Shown one piece after another: positions 11,360 through 21,644 of a stretch of DNA of 64,000 bases. The notes below the pieces were generated by a model that saw only the letters and a list, made by a program, of their open reading frames with translations, was not told the origin of the DNA and did not search any database. The stretch covers positions 60,999,507-61,063,506 of the forward strand of contig NC_080044.1 of the NCBI RefSeq assembly GCF_012489685.1, read 5' to 3'. The stretch is from Lotus japonicus (lineage: Eukaryota > Streptophyta > Magnoliopsida > Fabales > Fabaceae). The stretch's first letter is position 1. Each line of letters begins with the position of its first letter. Both the position numbers and the translations under genes were made by a program.

Positions 11360-12047
11360 GTAAGGATGAAGGGACTTGGGATTAGATTGATTTTTTTGCT
11401 ACCACTTAGGTATAACAGTGGAAACTTTTTGTGTTGGTTTGAACATAGAACAATAATTCTTCAATTGAATTGACTAGGTACTAAGGTATTAGGCTTAGCA
11501 ACCTGAGATTGAATGATTTGCTTGATTAAGGTATTAACAAGTGAAGGTAAAGGCTACATCACCATAGAAGGGGTTCTAAAGTTCATATATGGATTTGGTT
11601 GTAAGAAACATAATTGGACTAAGTAAACTTTACCCAAGGTACTTTTTTATTTGAATTACAATTCTTGCTTTTCATCACAAGTGTGTTAAACGTAGCACAT
11701 CAAAACTTCAAACTTATATTGTTTTCTTTTACAATTCTAAACACTAAATTCCTTGAACAATTTGATAAACAACTATCTTTTGTGGTTCGATATCTTTATA
11801 TTACTTCGGACAATCCGTACGCTTGCGGAATTGCTATCAAAGGCTGTTACATTTTTGGTTCCTTGGTTTTGCTAGGAGCACGAGAAGTAGCTTAGGTGAA
11901 GGCCCCTTGTGGGGACTAAAGTGCTCGGTTTTTGTGACGATGGAGGTAAGTTGGTGGTTGTTTGTTATTTTTTAGGGTGCAAATTGGTGGTGTGGCTGAA
12001 TATATACTGTGGTGGCTGAATATTTAGGTGAAATTAGAAGTAGTGTT

Positions 12048-12451
12048 TAGAACGAGAGAGGAGGCCCATGCTCAAAATGAAGTTGAAACACGGTGGTGCA
12101 AAGGAAGGAAACGCAACGCAACGGTGGAGCGGCTCCACAGGCGAGGCTGCCACTGAAGAGAGCAAGAGGATGAACGGGTGGATGAGTTCTTTTATTAATT
12201 CTTCTAAAAATTTATTTGAAGTTTTTTTATATAGGAAAATAAAATCATATGTTTAAGTTTGTCTTTCTTAATTTCAAAAATATTTAAATAATTGGGCTAA
12301 AATGAAAAACTTAAAAAATTTAGGGACTCAAATTTAGAAAATAAAATTAACTGGTCAAAGAGATGACATGTCATCCTAGCATCTTACTGTTAGTCAATAT
12401 AAAAGGGGTATGTCTGTTGTTTAAAACGCAAACAACATTTTTAAGTTTGAC
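12048..12451 (-). repeat. MULE 2 right terminal region (end type A)
   Basis: This is the reverse complement of the left end of MULE 1, including the GAGGAGGCCCATGCTCAAAATGAAG block and the outer AAACATTTTTAAGTTTGAC end. Small open frames here (for example 12068-12256) are explained by the terminal repeat. Confidence 0.75.
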
Positions 12452-12535
12452 TTAACATTAACCATTACCTATCAACAGGGGAGCTTTTCCTCTTCCCTTT
12501 ACCCATGTCATTTCTCATTCCCTGCTAGTCCCTTT

Positions 12536-12743
12536 CAGGGTCGGCCTAACACTACATGAGGCCTAAAACAAACTTTAAAGTGAGACTTTTTTATGGGACT
12601 TTTTTAACTTAGTATTAATGCTTGGTTTTTTAAGGCATTTTTAACTTAGTAAAAAAATATTTTTTGAGGCCCTTTTTTCTTAGTAAATTTTTTTTTGAGA
12701 CCTAAATCCCTTGCCTGGGTGGCTTTACCCTTGGACAGACCCG
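12536..12743. mobile_element. small hAT-like non-autonomous element
   Basis: A 208-bp AT-rich unit starts CAGGGTCGGCC and ends, read backwards, CGGGTCTGTCC. These short GC-rich ends resemble the CAGGGCCGGC-type termini common in plant hAT elements. The flanks GTCCCTTT (12528-12535) and GTCCCTCC (12744-12751) match at 6 of 8 positions, consistent with a decayed 8-bp duplication. The interior repeats GAGGC, CTTAGTA and TTTTTT blocks and codes for nothing. Confidence 0.5.
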
Positions 12744-12754
12744 GTCCCTCCCCT

Positions 12755-13555
12755 TTCAACCTTTATATAAATACCTCAACCTCCAACCCATTTTGTCATC
12801 CCATACATTTTCATATCAAGCTTCTATATGTTATTCCGTACGCATCTCTTTTTTCTTCATAATTTTCATTATTCACATCATTTTTATTACCTAAGTGTAT
12901 GCATTAGTACTTTTCATAAGGATTTATATGGGCCGCAAAGTAATCTTTAGAGCGAAGTAGACTGTCTTTATTACTGCATATGGAAGATGCATTAACTCTA
13001 TATATTATTTTGTTATTAATGTCTTCTTATGCGGATACAAAAAAAAAATAAAAAAAAATATGTTTGTCATGCAACAAATAACCCAAACCAGGAAATAATT
13101 ATTTATTCATCATCCTGTTTTTGGTATTAATTTGGTCATCATGTTTTAATAAATAGTTTTTAATATTGAGAAAACTCTTTCATAAATTATATAATTTGTC
13201 TCCATACAAATCATTCATAGTTTGAATTGAATCACTGTCTAAATACTTAAGTCAAGTTTATAGATGCTATTGGTGGCCAAATAGTCAATAGTCTACAGGC
13301 TTTTATTTCTTGATTTCAATTTCTCTTTGTCAAATATCATATCTACTAGCATCGCCTAGGCAGGAAATGAGCATATATAACTGGATCGGGCTGCTTGTGA
13401 AACTATTGGGCATTTGGGCTTAAATAATATTTTGCTGGTCTATTTTCGCATCACCTTGGACAAAAATATTGTTCGCCTCCCTTGGATTCAGTTTGTTGGC
13501 CAACAAACAAATAGAAAGTTAAAATTTTGAAAAATCTCAAAATATGTCAAAATAG
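12755..13555. other. AT-rich spacer with an isolated TATA-like site
   Basis: TTTATATAAATACC at 12762-12775 resembles a plant TATA box. A 41-codon frame starts about 60 bp downstream but has no signal peptide or known domain. The rest is AT-rich. I see no gene. Confidence 0.4.
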
Positions 13556-14317
13556 TCAATAGCCAGAGCTCCGGGGGAGAAAACGGGGAACGATGGCCAG
13601 GTGGGGCCCATGGAGGATCAAACGATGGAGGGGACGTTACCAAAGGAAGCCGTTACAGAAGGAATTAGTGCCAGCAGACCAATCATTGATGATGCGATTC
13701 AGGTTGAGAAAAATGGTATTAACCCCAATAATGGGGCCGAAGGGGACCCACATGGGCAATGGTTGACGGTTACAAAAAGAAAAAAGCAAAACAAGAAGAA
13801 ACCCATTGAGCACGTGGCTAAGGTGGCGGCGGAAGTGCTACCAGTGAAGAAGAAAGGAAACGGAAGTCAAGGGAAATTAAGAGTTAATGATGAGAAAGTT
13901 AAGGCTCATGATGTTATGAAGAAGCATAACGGAATTCAAGGGAAGAATATTCCAGCAAGTCAAAGAAATGATGAAGGCATAATTATTGGGGAGGCTTTAA
14001 AAGGGAAATCTGTTGCTTCCCCAACGCCTCAAATTTTCCAATTTGGCAGTTCTAGTGGGCCCACCTTGGATACGCATAACAAGAAGCGGAGGCTAAGGGG
14101 GGATGATTGGGATCGAGTGATTTCAAAAGGGACAAGCAATGAAATGCAGCGGGACCCACTGCAAATTCAAAACCAACACACGGGTGGACTGAGTGAGGAC
14201 GTCATGGAGATGTCAGTTACGTTGGTAAATGACTTGAAGCTCATTAATGTGGCATCCGAAACAGGAGAAAGCCAGGAAAAAAATTCAAATGTTATCAATG
14301 ATGAACGGAATCATTGA
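13556..14317 (+). pseudogene. LINE ORF1 C-terminal part
   Basis: The frame is open from just after a TAG at 13553; the first ATG is at 13610. It holds the hydrophilic, Lys/Gly-rich tail typical of plant L1 ORF1 proteins, including the GQWLTVTKRKKQNKKK block that follows the CCHC zinc knuckle in intact copies. The single-stranded-nucleic-acid-binding N-terminal domain (DUF4283 type) and the knuckle are missing, so this is a 5'-truncated remnant. It overlaps ORF2 by 71 bp in a different frame, an arrangement compatible with reinitiation or readthrough in the parent element. Confidence 0.65.
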
Positions 14318-17300
14318 AGCAGGGGCCCGGGGATTACTTCCCAACCACATTAAAATTGGTTTAATGATTGGGTTTGAAGACTTTAAAATTTTTTCTTGGA
14401 ATATTAGAGGAGCCATGCATGTTCATGGGAAGCTTGCTATGAAGGATTTTATTATTAGTAAGAGGCCTGACGTGGTGATTCTGTTAGAAACTAAATGTCA
14501 GTTCAGGAGAGCAAAGAGATTTTGGGACTCCTTGGACTTCATGCCCATTCACATTGAAGAAGCGAGAGGTTTCAGTGGAGGCATTTGGGTACTTTCAAAT
14601 AAAAAATCAAATGTGTCCTTTCGTCTGGTGGATGCCCATCATCACGTGGTTTCTTTTGAGATTTGGAAAACGAACCTATCATGGGTTTGTAGTGCAGTGT
14701 ATGCTTCCCCTGTCCCAGCTCAGAGGGAACTGTTGTGGAGACATCTCTTGGAATTGAGGACCACTCTGGTTCTGCCTTGGCTGCTGCTTGGTGATTTCAA
14801 CGAAGTCATTCTTCCCTCTGAGGTTAGGGGAGGTGACTTCATTCCAAGTAGAGCGGATTCCTTTGCTTCGGTGTTAAACAGATGCAATTTGATTGATCTG
14901 GGAGCTGTGGGCAGAAAATTTACATGGTTCAGGAAAATGAACAATAGACTCATCCTGTCCAAACGTCTAGATAGGGCAGTGGGGGATGCTGATTGGAGAG
15001 TGGCTTTTCAGGATGCTTTTGTGGAGGTCTTGAATAGAGTTCACTCGGACCATAGTCCTCTACTCCTTCATTGTGGCCCTGCAAGGACATATAATCAGGA
15101 CCGGCCATTCCGATTCCTTGCTGCATGGTCGGATCATGCACATTACCAAGCAGTGGTGGAAAATGCGTGGAGACCTGGGGAGGAGAACATATACACCAAA
15201 CTCAATAGGGTGCGAGAGGCTTCTCAAGTATTCAACAAGGAGGTATTTGGAAATATTTTCAGGAGGAAGAGACATGTGGAAGGGCGGCTAAGGGGAGTTC
15301 AGAGGGAACTAGACTCCTTGGTAACCTCGGACCTTATCATTTTTGAAGCGGAATTACAAAGAGAATATAGGAGCATCCTGAAGCAGGAGGAGCTTTTGTG
15401 GTACCAAAAATCCAGGGAAAGCAGAGTTCGATTCGGAGACCGCAACACAGCATACTTCCATACTCAGACAGTTATCAGAAGGAAGAGGAGCCAGATCCAT
15501 CAGCTAAAAATTGAAGATGGTAGCTGGTGCTCGGATGTGGAGGTGCTCAAACAAGAGGTCCAGAGATTCTTTGTGGACTTATTTGCTGCATCGGTACCTA
15601 TCCAAGGTGCAAACCTTACCCATGATCGATTTCCTACATTACCTGATGAGGCGAAGGCTTCTTTGGTGCAAACTGTTTCAAAGGAGGAGGTCAAGGAGGC
15701 TTTGATGGGGATGAAATCTTACACAGCTCCGGGGCCAGATGGCTTCCAACCATTCTTCTACAAGAAATATTGGAATTATGTTGGAGATGCCCTGTGGCAG
15801 TTTGTGCAGGAAGCTTTCCAGGGAGGGTCAGTAAGAGAAGAGGTTATGGAAATTCTCTTAGTGCTCATACCAAAAGTTGATCATCCAACTAGGATCAAAG
15901 AGTTCAGGCCCATCAGCTTGTGTAACGTCACTTACAAGATCATTACTAAGGTAATCGTCAATAGGCTTAGACCTTTTCTTAATAACCTGATTGGGCCATT
16001 GCAGAATAGCTTCATCCCAGGCCGTGGTACTTCAGATAATGCCTTCCTGGCACAAGAGATCATTCACCATATGCATCATTCCAAGGCAAAAAAAGGTGCT
16101 CTAGCCTTTAAAATTGACCTGGAGAAAGCGTATGATAGCGTCTCGTGGGACTTTCTTGAGGAAACTTTAATGTATTATGGTTTCCCTGAAAGGACTATCC
16201 ATCTTATTATGAGTTGTGTCACCTCCTCCCAAATCTCTATCCTCTGGAATGGGTCTAGGCTCCCTAAGTTCAGGCCGGGGAGAGGGCTCAGGCAAGGAGA
16301 TCCCTTATCGCCATATCTGTTTGTGCTTTGCATGGAGCGTTTGTCGGTGTCTATACAGCGTAGTGTAGATGATGGAGCTTGGAAGCCAGTTCGGATTTCA
16401 CCGGGAGGGCCACAAATTTCTCATTTATTTTTTGCTGATGACGTGCTTTTGTTTTGCCAGGCAAGTACAAACCAGGTTCATCTTCTTGCAGCCCTTATGA
16501 AGTCTTTCTGTGATAGCTCCGGTCTTAAGATTAACCTCCAAAAATCTAAGGCCATCACCTCAAAGGGAGTTAGCACGGAGATTCGGGCGGAGATTTCAAG
16601 CATCGCCCCCATCCCTTTCGTGAGAGACTTGGGTAAATACTTGGGCTTCCCACTTAAAGGGGGGCGTGTGATCAGACAGAATTTTGATTTTCTTATTGAA
16701 AATATTCAGCGGAAGCTGGGCACTTGGAGAAGGAATATGTTGAATTTAGCAGGACGAGTATGCTTAGCAAAATCTGTGATTGCCTCAATTCCGACATATT
16801 CTATGCAAGTGTTTAACCTCCCTCGGAGCGTGACGAATCGCATTGATAAAATGATGAGATCCTTCATTTGGTCTAGTAATGGGGGCTCGAGAGGATGGCA
16901 TCTTGTTGGCTGGGACAAAATTGTTGAAACAAAGGAGCAAGGTGGCTTAGCGGTGAGAGATTCCAGTTTGGCGAATACGGCACTCCTGGGCAAAGCAATT
17001 TGGAGTATTTTACATAAACCACAAAAATTGTGGGTGGAGACAATGAAGCATAAATACACTCGTAACTCTTCTGTTTTGCAGGTGAAACCTAAGGGCACTG
17101 ACTCGCCAGTGTGGCGGGGAATTCTCAAGGCCCGTGACCGTTTGAGGGAGGGTTTCAGGTTCAGGTTGGGAACCGGAGACACATCCTTGTGGTTTGGTGA
17201 CTGGTGCGGTGATGGCGCGCTAGCGACGAAGGTACTGTACGTTGACATTCATGACCTTGAGTTATCTTTAAGAGATGTTATTTCGCATGGGAGCTGGAAC

Positions 17301-18434
17301 CTGGGCAACGTCTACACAACTATCCCAGATGAATATCAGCAGCGTCTCCAACTCATTGAGCCTCACATAAAGCCCAATCAGCGTGATGTCTGGATATGGG
17401 ATGGTAGCAGTTCAGGTTGCTACACGGTCAAGGAGGCGTACGCTTGGCTCCATCGACGACAATACCCGCTGGCTGTGCAGGGCAATTGGAAGTGGGTGTG
17501 GCATTTGAAGGTTCCGGAGCGGGTGCGTATGTTCGTCTGGTTAATACTTCAGAATTCTATCCAGACAAATTCGTATCGTTACCGATGTAATATGGCAGCG
17601 AACGCAAATTGTTCCCGGTGCTCGGCGGTGGAAGAGGATGTACTTCATTGTTTAAGGGACTGTCCCCATTCACGAGAGATTTGGCTGCGAAGTGGAGCTC
17701 TGTCTTGGCAAGGTTTCCTGGTGAACGATTGCGGTGAATGGGTCCGTCATCATGCTCAAGGCAGGTATGGGATCCAATTTCTGGCGTGTTTATGGGGCAT
17801 ATGGAAGTGGAGGTGCAATATGGTTTTTGAGGAGTCTCCCTGGTCGGCTAATGAAGCCTGGCGTCGCATCTGTCACGAACATGATGACATGGTCAGATTC
17901 ATGGAGGGTGGTGACGGGATAGAAGATGATCAACGGATGCTCAGAAGTTGGAAACCACCGCCGGAGGGATGGGTGAGCCTTTGCGTCGACGGCAGCTTCA
18001 AAAGTGAAACAGATTGTATGGGATGGGGTGGCATCTTTCGCGATTCACAGGGCCAGTGGTTGCTTGGATTTCATGGGTACCAAGATGGTGGAAATGCTCT
18101 GCAAGCTGAGGCTTCTGCTCTGGAACATGGGCTGAAAGTGGCGTGGGGAAAAGGCTACAGAAATGTTATTTGTAGTGTGGATTGCAGAGACCTTCTTCTG
18201 GCTCTACAGGATGAGGATCGTTGCCAATTTATGCCAACTTTGAGGACCATTCAACAGCTCTTGCAAAGGAGTTGGAGGGTTACTTTGGATAATATTCCTA
18301 GAGATTGTAATGAACCGGCGGATTGGTTGGCAAAGAGAGGAGCAGCTTCTCCTTTGAATCCTTGGTGCGTGATAGAGGCTCCCCCTTGGGACTTAGAGAC
18401 CCTAATTTTGAGGGATCGTTTGAGCTCGGTGTAG
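14247..18434 (+). CDS. LINE ORF2: endonuclease, reverse transcriptase, RNase H
   Basis: This uninterrupted frame of 1395 codons encodes the catalytic protein of an L1-type retrotransposon. It nicks target DNA and copies the element RNA there. Order: APE-type endonuclease (SWNIRGA near residue 50, ILLETK, GDFNEV near 183, SDHSPLLLH near 262); reverse transcriptase with APGPDGF (about 494), the FKIDLEKAYDSV Asp motif (about 620), GLRQGDPLSPYLF, and the catalytic FADD at 16432-16443 (residue 729); a zf-RVT zinc finger near 1080-1150 with the Cys/His pattern CSRC...HCLRDCPH; and RNase H with CVDGSF, QAEASALEHGL, SVDCRD and ADWLAKRG, so all acidic catalytic residues are present. The upstream ATG at 14247 lies inside ORF1; the ATG at 14364, just before the endonuclease, is the more natural start. 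No stop or frameshift is seen. Confidence 0.9.
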   Translation: MWHPKQEKARKKIQMLSMMNGIIEAGARGLLPNHIKIGLMIGFEDFKIFSWNIRGAMHVHGKLAMKDFIISKRPDVVILLETKCQFRRAKRFWDSLDFMPIHIEEARGFSGGIWVLSNKKSNVSFRLVDAHHHVVSFEIWKTNLSWVCSAVYASPVPAQRELLWRHLLELRTTLVLPWLLLGDFNEVILPSEVRGGDFIPSRADSFASVLNRCNLIDLGAVGRKFTWFRKMNNRLILSKRLDRAVGDADWRVAFQDAFVEVLNRVHSDHSPLLLHCGPARTYNQDRPFRFLAAWSDHAHYQAVVENAWRPGEENIYTKLNRVREASQVFNKEVFGNIFRRKRHVEGRLRGVQRELDSLVTSDLIIFEAELQREYRSILKQEELLWYQKSRESRVRFGDRNTAYFHTQTVIRRKRSQIHQLKIEDGSWCSDVEVLKQEVQRFFVDLFAASVPIQGANLTHDRFPTLPDEAKASLVQTVSKEEVKEALMGMKSYTAPGPDGFQPFFYKKYWNYVGDALWQFVQEAFQGGSVREEVMEILLVLIPKVDHPTRIKEFRPISLCNVTYKIITKVIVNRLRPFLNNLIGPLQNSFIPGRGTSDNAFLAQEIIHHMHHSKAKKGALAFKIDLEKAYDSVSWDFLEETLMYYGFPERTIHLIMSCVTSSQISILWNGSRLPKFRPGRGLRQGDPLSPYLFVLCMERLSVSIQRSVDDGAWKPVRISPGGPQISHLFFADDVLLFCQASTNQVHLLAALMKSFCDSSGLKINLQKSKAITSKGVSTEIRAEISSIAPIPFVRDLGKYLGFPLKGGRVIRQNFDFLIENIQRKLGTWRRNMLNLAGRVCLAKSVIASIPTYSMQVFNLPRSVTNRIDKMMRSFIWSSNGGSRGWHLVGWDKIVETKEQGGLAVRDSSLANTALLGKAIWSILHKPQKLWVETMKHKYTRNSSVLQVKPKGTDSPVWRGILKARDRLREGFRFRLGTGDTSLWFGDWCGDGALATKVLYVDIHDLELSLRDVISHGSWNLGNVYTTIPDEYQQRLQLIEPHIKPNQRDVWIWDGSSSGCYTVKEAYAWLHRRQYPLAVQGNWKWVWHLKVPERVRMFVWLILQNSIQTNSYRYRCNMAANANCSRCSAVEEDVLHCLRDCPHSREIWLRSGALSWQGFLVNDCGEWVRHHAQGRYGIQFLACLWGIWKWRCNMVFEESPWSANEAWRRICHEHDDMVRFMEGGDGIEDDQRMLRSWKPPPEGWVSLCVDGSFKSETDCMGWGGIFRDSQGQWLLGFHGYQDGGNALQAEASALEHGLKVAWGKGYRNVICSVDCRDLLLALQDEDRCQFMPTLRTIQQLLQRSWRVTLDNIPRDCNEPADWLAKRGAASPLNPWCVIEAPPWDLETLILRDRLSSV

Positions 18435-18610
18435 TTGTTTCTTTGTTGTTAGTTTTCCGATGGAACGAAAAAAAAAAGAAGAATTAACTAAAATATAGCA
18501 AATATACCTTGTTGTTCATAAATCACCACTTAACACGTATGTCAATTGGTAGTCTGGAGCACAGAGGTTCAAATATTGGGACCGAAAAATAAAACTTAAA
18601 TTTGGGTTAT

Positions 18611-18943
18611 TGATACCACTGGACCTAGGCCCAAACGTACAATCCAAAAACCAGCCCGCTACAAGGACTTCTACTAGAAGCTTCTGGCTAATTCTATTTC
18701 TATTCAGCTTTTTAATTATTTCCCATAGGGAAATTATATATGTCTAATGAATCAAAGTCAGCTTAGTCTTCTTAAAAGGGATTGGACCATATGTTGGGCC
18801 TTCCTTGCTTTGGGACCAAGACTGTAGTAGTTAAATAGCCTTTGTATTTCCTTTTGCAAATTAATGAGAAAATTCGAGCCTTGCTCACATCTTGGTATTT
18901 TTCCTTTATTTTATTTTCCTCTGCTAGGGTTTTCCCTAAAACA
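18611..18943 (+). mobile_element. probable 5' LTR of a Ty3-gypsy element
   Basis: The region starts TGATACCACTGG and ends CCCTAAAACA about 40 bp before the gag start. TTTGGTGCTTTCATTT at about 18961, a common primer-site-proximal block in plant gypsy elements, lies between it and gag. A TTAAATAG block near 18832 may serve as TATA. The second LTR is not in the window, so the ends cannot be confirmed by comparison. Confidence 0.45.
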
Positions 18944-18984
18944 ACTTCTTGCTACCGGATTTTGGTGCTTTCATTTCCCCTGCC

Positions 18985-20435
18985 ATGGCTTCTTCGTTCC
19001 GTACTCCCATGGAGGACCTCGAAGACCGTTTCACCTCCCTGCTGCGCCGCCTCGAGTTTCAGGACGCCAGAAACGACGGATTCAACGCCATTTTGCAAGG
19101 CCTATCTCAGCAGATGACAGATCTGACGGCTCAACAACGCCGGCAACCACCGCAGCCTCCGCCGGGGTTCGAGTCCCTCGCTTCTGCCTCGTTCCAAACT
19201 CCCACCGGCCCTCTCACCGGCGGATCTGGTTCGCTACCCCCAAAGGTACCCAAGCTCAAACTCTCTTCTTTCTCCGGCGCAGATCCCCTCGACTGGTTGT
19301 TCAAAGCTGAACAGTACTTCTAGTATCTTCAAACACCACCGGATCAACGCTTGGGTCTCATCGGCTTCTTCATGGATGGCGCCGCCCTGAGCTGGTACAA
19401 GTGGCTCCATCAGAATGGCCAGATCTCAACATGGGAGGAGTTCACACGCTCTCTGACCTTGCGTTTTGGTCCATCAGCATATGAAAACCCCCAACAGGAA
19501 CTCTTTAAGCTTCAGCAACTAACCTCTGTAGCTGAATACCAGTCGCGGTTTGAAAAGCTGAGTAATCAGGTATTGGGGCTTTCCCCTGAAACCATTTTAA
19601 ATTGCTTCATCTCTGGTTTGAGTGCTGCCATTAAGCGCGAGTTAGCTATCCTCCGCCCATACTCTGTTACACAAGCTATTGGGTTAGCAAAACTTGTTGA
19701 ATCGAAACTCAGGGACTCACCCAAGCCTATACCATTCCGCTCACCGACCCCTTCTTTCCCAGGGAGACTAGTTCCGCCCGTGGGTGGCGCGGCGAATCCA
19801 CAACCCGCGACTCCTCCGCCAGCGGCACGCCCGGCGTATGCTCCGCCCGCAGCTAGACCAACCCAGTACCCCATTCGGCGCCTCACCGCCACTCAGATGC
19901 AGGAACGCAGGGCACAAGGTTTGTGCTACAATTGCGATGAGCGGTATGTGGTGGGACACCGTTGCCGCACCAACCAGTTCCTCATCCTTCAAGTTGAAGA
20001 CCCGGACGAAGACCCTGACCCTGACATTGACCAGCACAGTGTAGGAGAAGCTGAGACTGAAGAAGCAGTTCACTTCCAAATTTCAGATTCAGCCATAAGA
20101 GGTTTAGCTTCTCCTAAAACTCTGAAGTTTCAGGGCTCAATATTTGGGCGACGCGTGCAGGTGCTTGTGGACACGGGGAGTTCACACAACATCATGCCAC
20201 CTCGCATGGCTCAGTGCCTGCACCTCCCTGTGCAAGCCGTCAGCTCCTTCCCAGTGATGGTTGGAAATGGGGCACACCTCTTCTGCGCCGGGATTTGCTC
20301 GAACACACCTTTATTGATCAATGGCCAGGTGTTTCAGGTTCTGTTCCACCTCTTCGACATACAAGGCGCAGACGTCGTCTTGGGCATGGCCTGGCTACGG
20401 ACCCTGGGTACCACCACCGCCGACTGGGCAATCCC
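18985..20435 (+). pseudogene. Ty3-gypsy gag and aspartic protease, broken
   Basis: The ATG at 18985 starts a gag frame with an N-terminal coiled-coil-like stretch, a proline-rich linker and the retrotransposon gag core (ADPLDWLFKAEQYF, then GAALSWYKWL, then FRFGPSAYENP-like and ISGL blocks). A TAG at 19321-19323 interrupts the core; the same frame continues to the end. A zinc-knuckle variant CYNCDERYVVGHRC follows near 19921. A retropepsin-like protease with VDTGSSHNI at about 20167 and VVLGMAWL at about 20372 comes next. The protease is cut at 20436 by the Sire-1 LTR, which replaces the downstream RT, RNase H and integrase. The ATCCC at 20431-20435 would be one copy of the Sire-1 target duplication. 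Confidence 0.8.
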
Positions 20436-21644
20436 TGAAGGTATGAAAAACGGTAGAAAGGGGGGGTTTGAATAACGTTTTCAAGATAAGACTTCCACCT
20501 TAAAGATTTCAACAAATCTTTCGAGAACTAAGTGCTAAAGATATGAGATAGAAAAGCACACAAGGATTTTTATCCTGGTTCACTTGATAAATCCCTCAAG
20601 CTAATCCAGTCCACCCATTAAGGTGATTTCTTCCTTCTTAGAATGAAGGCAATCCACTAATCAGGTAAGTGTTACAACTGCACTTGAAACCTACAAGTGA
20701 CTAACAATTACACTGACTTAGCTCACACTAAGATTCACTCTCTTAGTCTTCTCTAGGATCCGATCAACCTTGATCTCCTAAAGGTAACTAAACAAACTGT
20801 TTAAGAAAGAATGTTTACAAAGGATTTGCTTCTGAAAAGCTAATAGTAAACACAATGAATTCAGATGAAAGAATGCTTAGAAGGTTTTTTGAATATAGCT
20901 TGCGCGTGTGTAATTCTTCCAACCGCATCTTTCAATCTTCAGCCTCTATTTATACTCCAAGGATTAGGGTTTGAACGCTGCATGGAAATGCTACCGTTGG
21001 AGGGCAGTTCTGGAAATTCCAGCTTCTGTTGTGGCTGAGAACGTTAGGTAGGTCGTCAGGATAGTACATTTGCTTTTGTACTTGGATGGTGACTTGACCT
21101 TTAAACCTAGGAGACTTCTGATCAGGGGAATGCTTCATGTTGGAACTTGTGAAGCCAGTTGATCAGAGTCAGAGGGAAAGCACAGATCCTCTGACCGTTG
21201 TATCTTCTGATTCTGAACTCAGAGGGAAGTACATGGTCTTTAGAGTTTCTTGCTTCTGGACATCAGAGTTTCCACTTTTCAGCTTCTGGATCTTCAGAGT
21301 CTTCTACACCTTTCAGAACATCTGAACCTTCAGAGTTTCTTGGTTGTCAGAACATCTGGATCTTCAGAACTTCAAGTGACTGAGTCCATATCAGAGCTTG
21401 TATAACTTCAGATCTTCTGAAGCATTTCTACTATTCAGAGTGAACATAGATGTTGCGAAAGCGTTGCTTGGGTCACTCTTCATGCACAGTGCTTCTGATT
21501 TGTGTGAGATTAAATTGAGGTCAGAGCCTGTAAATAGCACACTCAGACAAACACGTTAGAGTACCATAATTGTTCATACTCAAATGTTAACTTGTAATCA
21601 CCAAAACATAGATTTGTACTACTCGATCAAAACTTGATCTTACA
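20436..21644 (-). repeat. Sire-1 3' LTR (1209 bp)
   Basis: In the sense direction it runs from 21644 (TGTAAGATCAAGTTTTGATC) to 20436 (TTTTTCATACCTTCA). It is homologous to both Sire-2 LTRs. The purine tract CAAAAAGGGGGAGAT abuts its sense start (21645-21659 as the complement). A TATA-like TATAAATAG lies near 20945-20953 on the minus strand. Open frames within it (for example 21137-21325) are incidental. Confidence 0.9.

Larger units (their letters stand above)
8758..11860 (+). mobile_element. degenerate LTR remnant, Tat/Ogre-like style, with nested LTRs
   Basis: The flanking pieces 8758-9544 and 11372-11860 look like one long LTR. There is a low-complexity AT-rich start, a palindrome array, a TATA-like CTCTATAAATATGG at about 9356, the block CTAGCCATGCTTGGCTAG (about 9501), and near 11,815 a CCGTACGCTTGCGGAATTG block like those that end LTRs of Tat/Ogre-type gypsy elements just before the primer site. 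The middle is interrupted by other LTR sequences. No gag or pol remains. Boundaries and family are inferred from motif style only. Confidence 0.35.
7880..12451 (+). mobile_element. MULE-type DNA transposon 2, defective, 9-bp TSD
   Basis: A perfect 9-bp direct repeat TTAACATTA flanks the element (7871-7879 and 12452-12460). The left end begins GGAAAACTT and the right end, read backwards, begins GTCAAACTT. The left 540 bp match the right end of MULE 1 (type B) and the right 400 bp match its left end (type A), so this is the same family in the opposite orientation. The interior carries no transposase; it is occupied by LTR retrotransposon remnants. It is therefore a non-autonomous or gutted copy. 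The shared interior sequence with MULE 1 ends near 8420 and resumes near 12048. Confidence 0.8.
13556..18477 (+). mobile_element. L1-type LINE, 5'-truncated, ORF2 intact
   Basis: A non-LTR element in sense orientation: the tail of ORF1 (to 14317), complete ORF2 (to 18434), a 33-bp 3' UTR and a 10-base poly(A) at 18468-18477. The 5' end is truncated within ORF1, since the usual N-terminal nucleic-acid-binding domain and CCHC knuckle are absent. Target-site duplications were searched for by eye around 13,500-13,560 and after 18,477 without a convincing match. Confidence 0.85.

Noticed and set aside
18530..18600. SINE-like A-box and B-box (GTCAATTGGTAG, then GGTTCAAAT)
   Set aside because: Spacing is plausible, but there is no tail or target duplication, and the match to the internal promoter consensus is loose.
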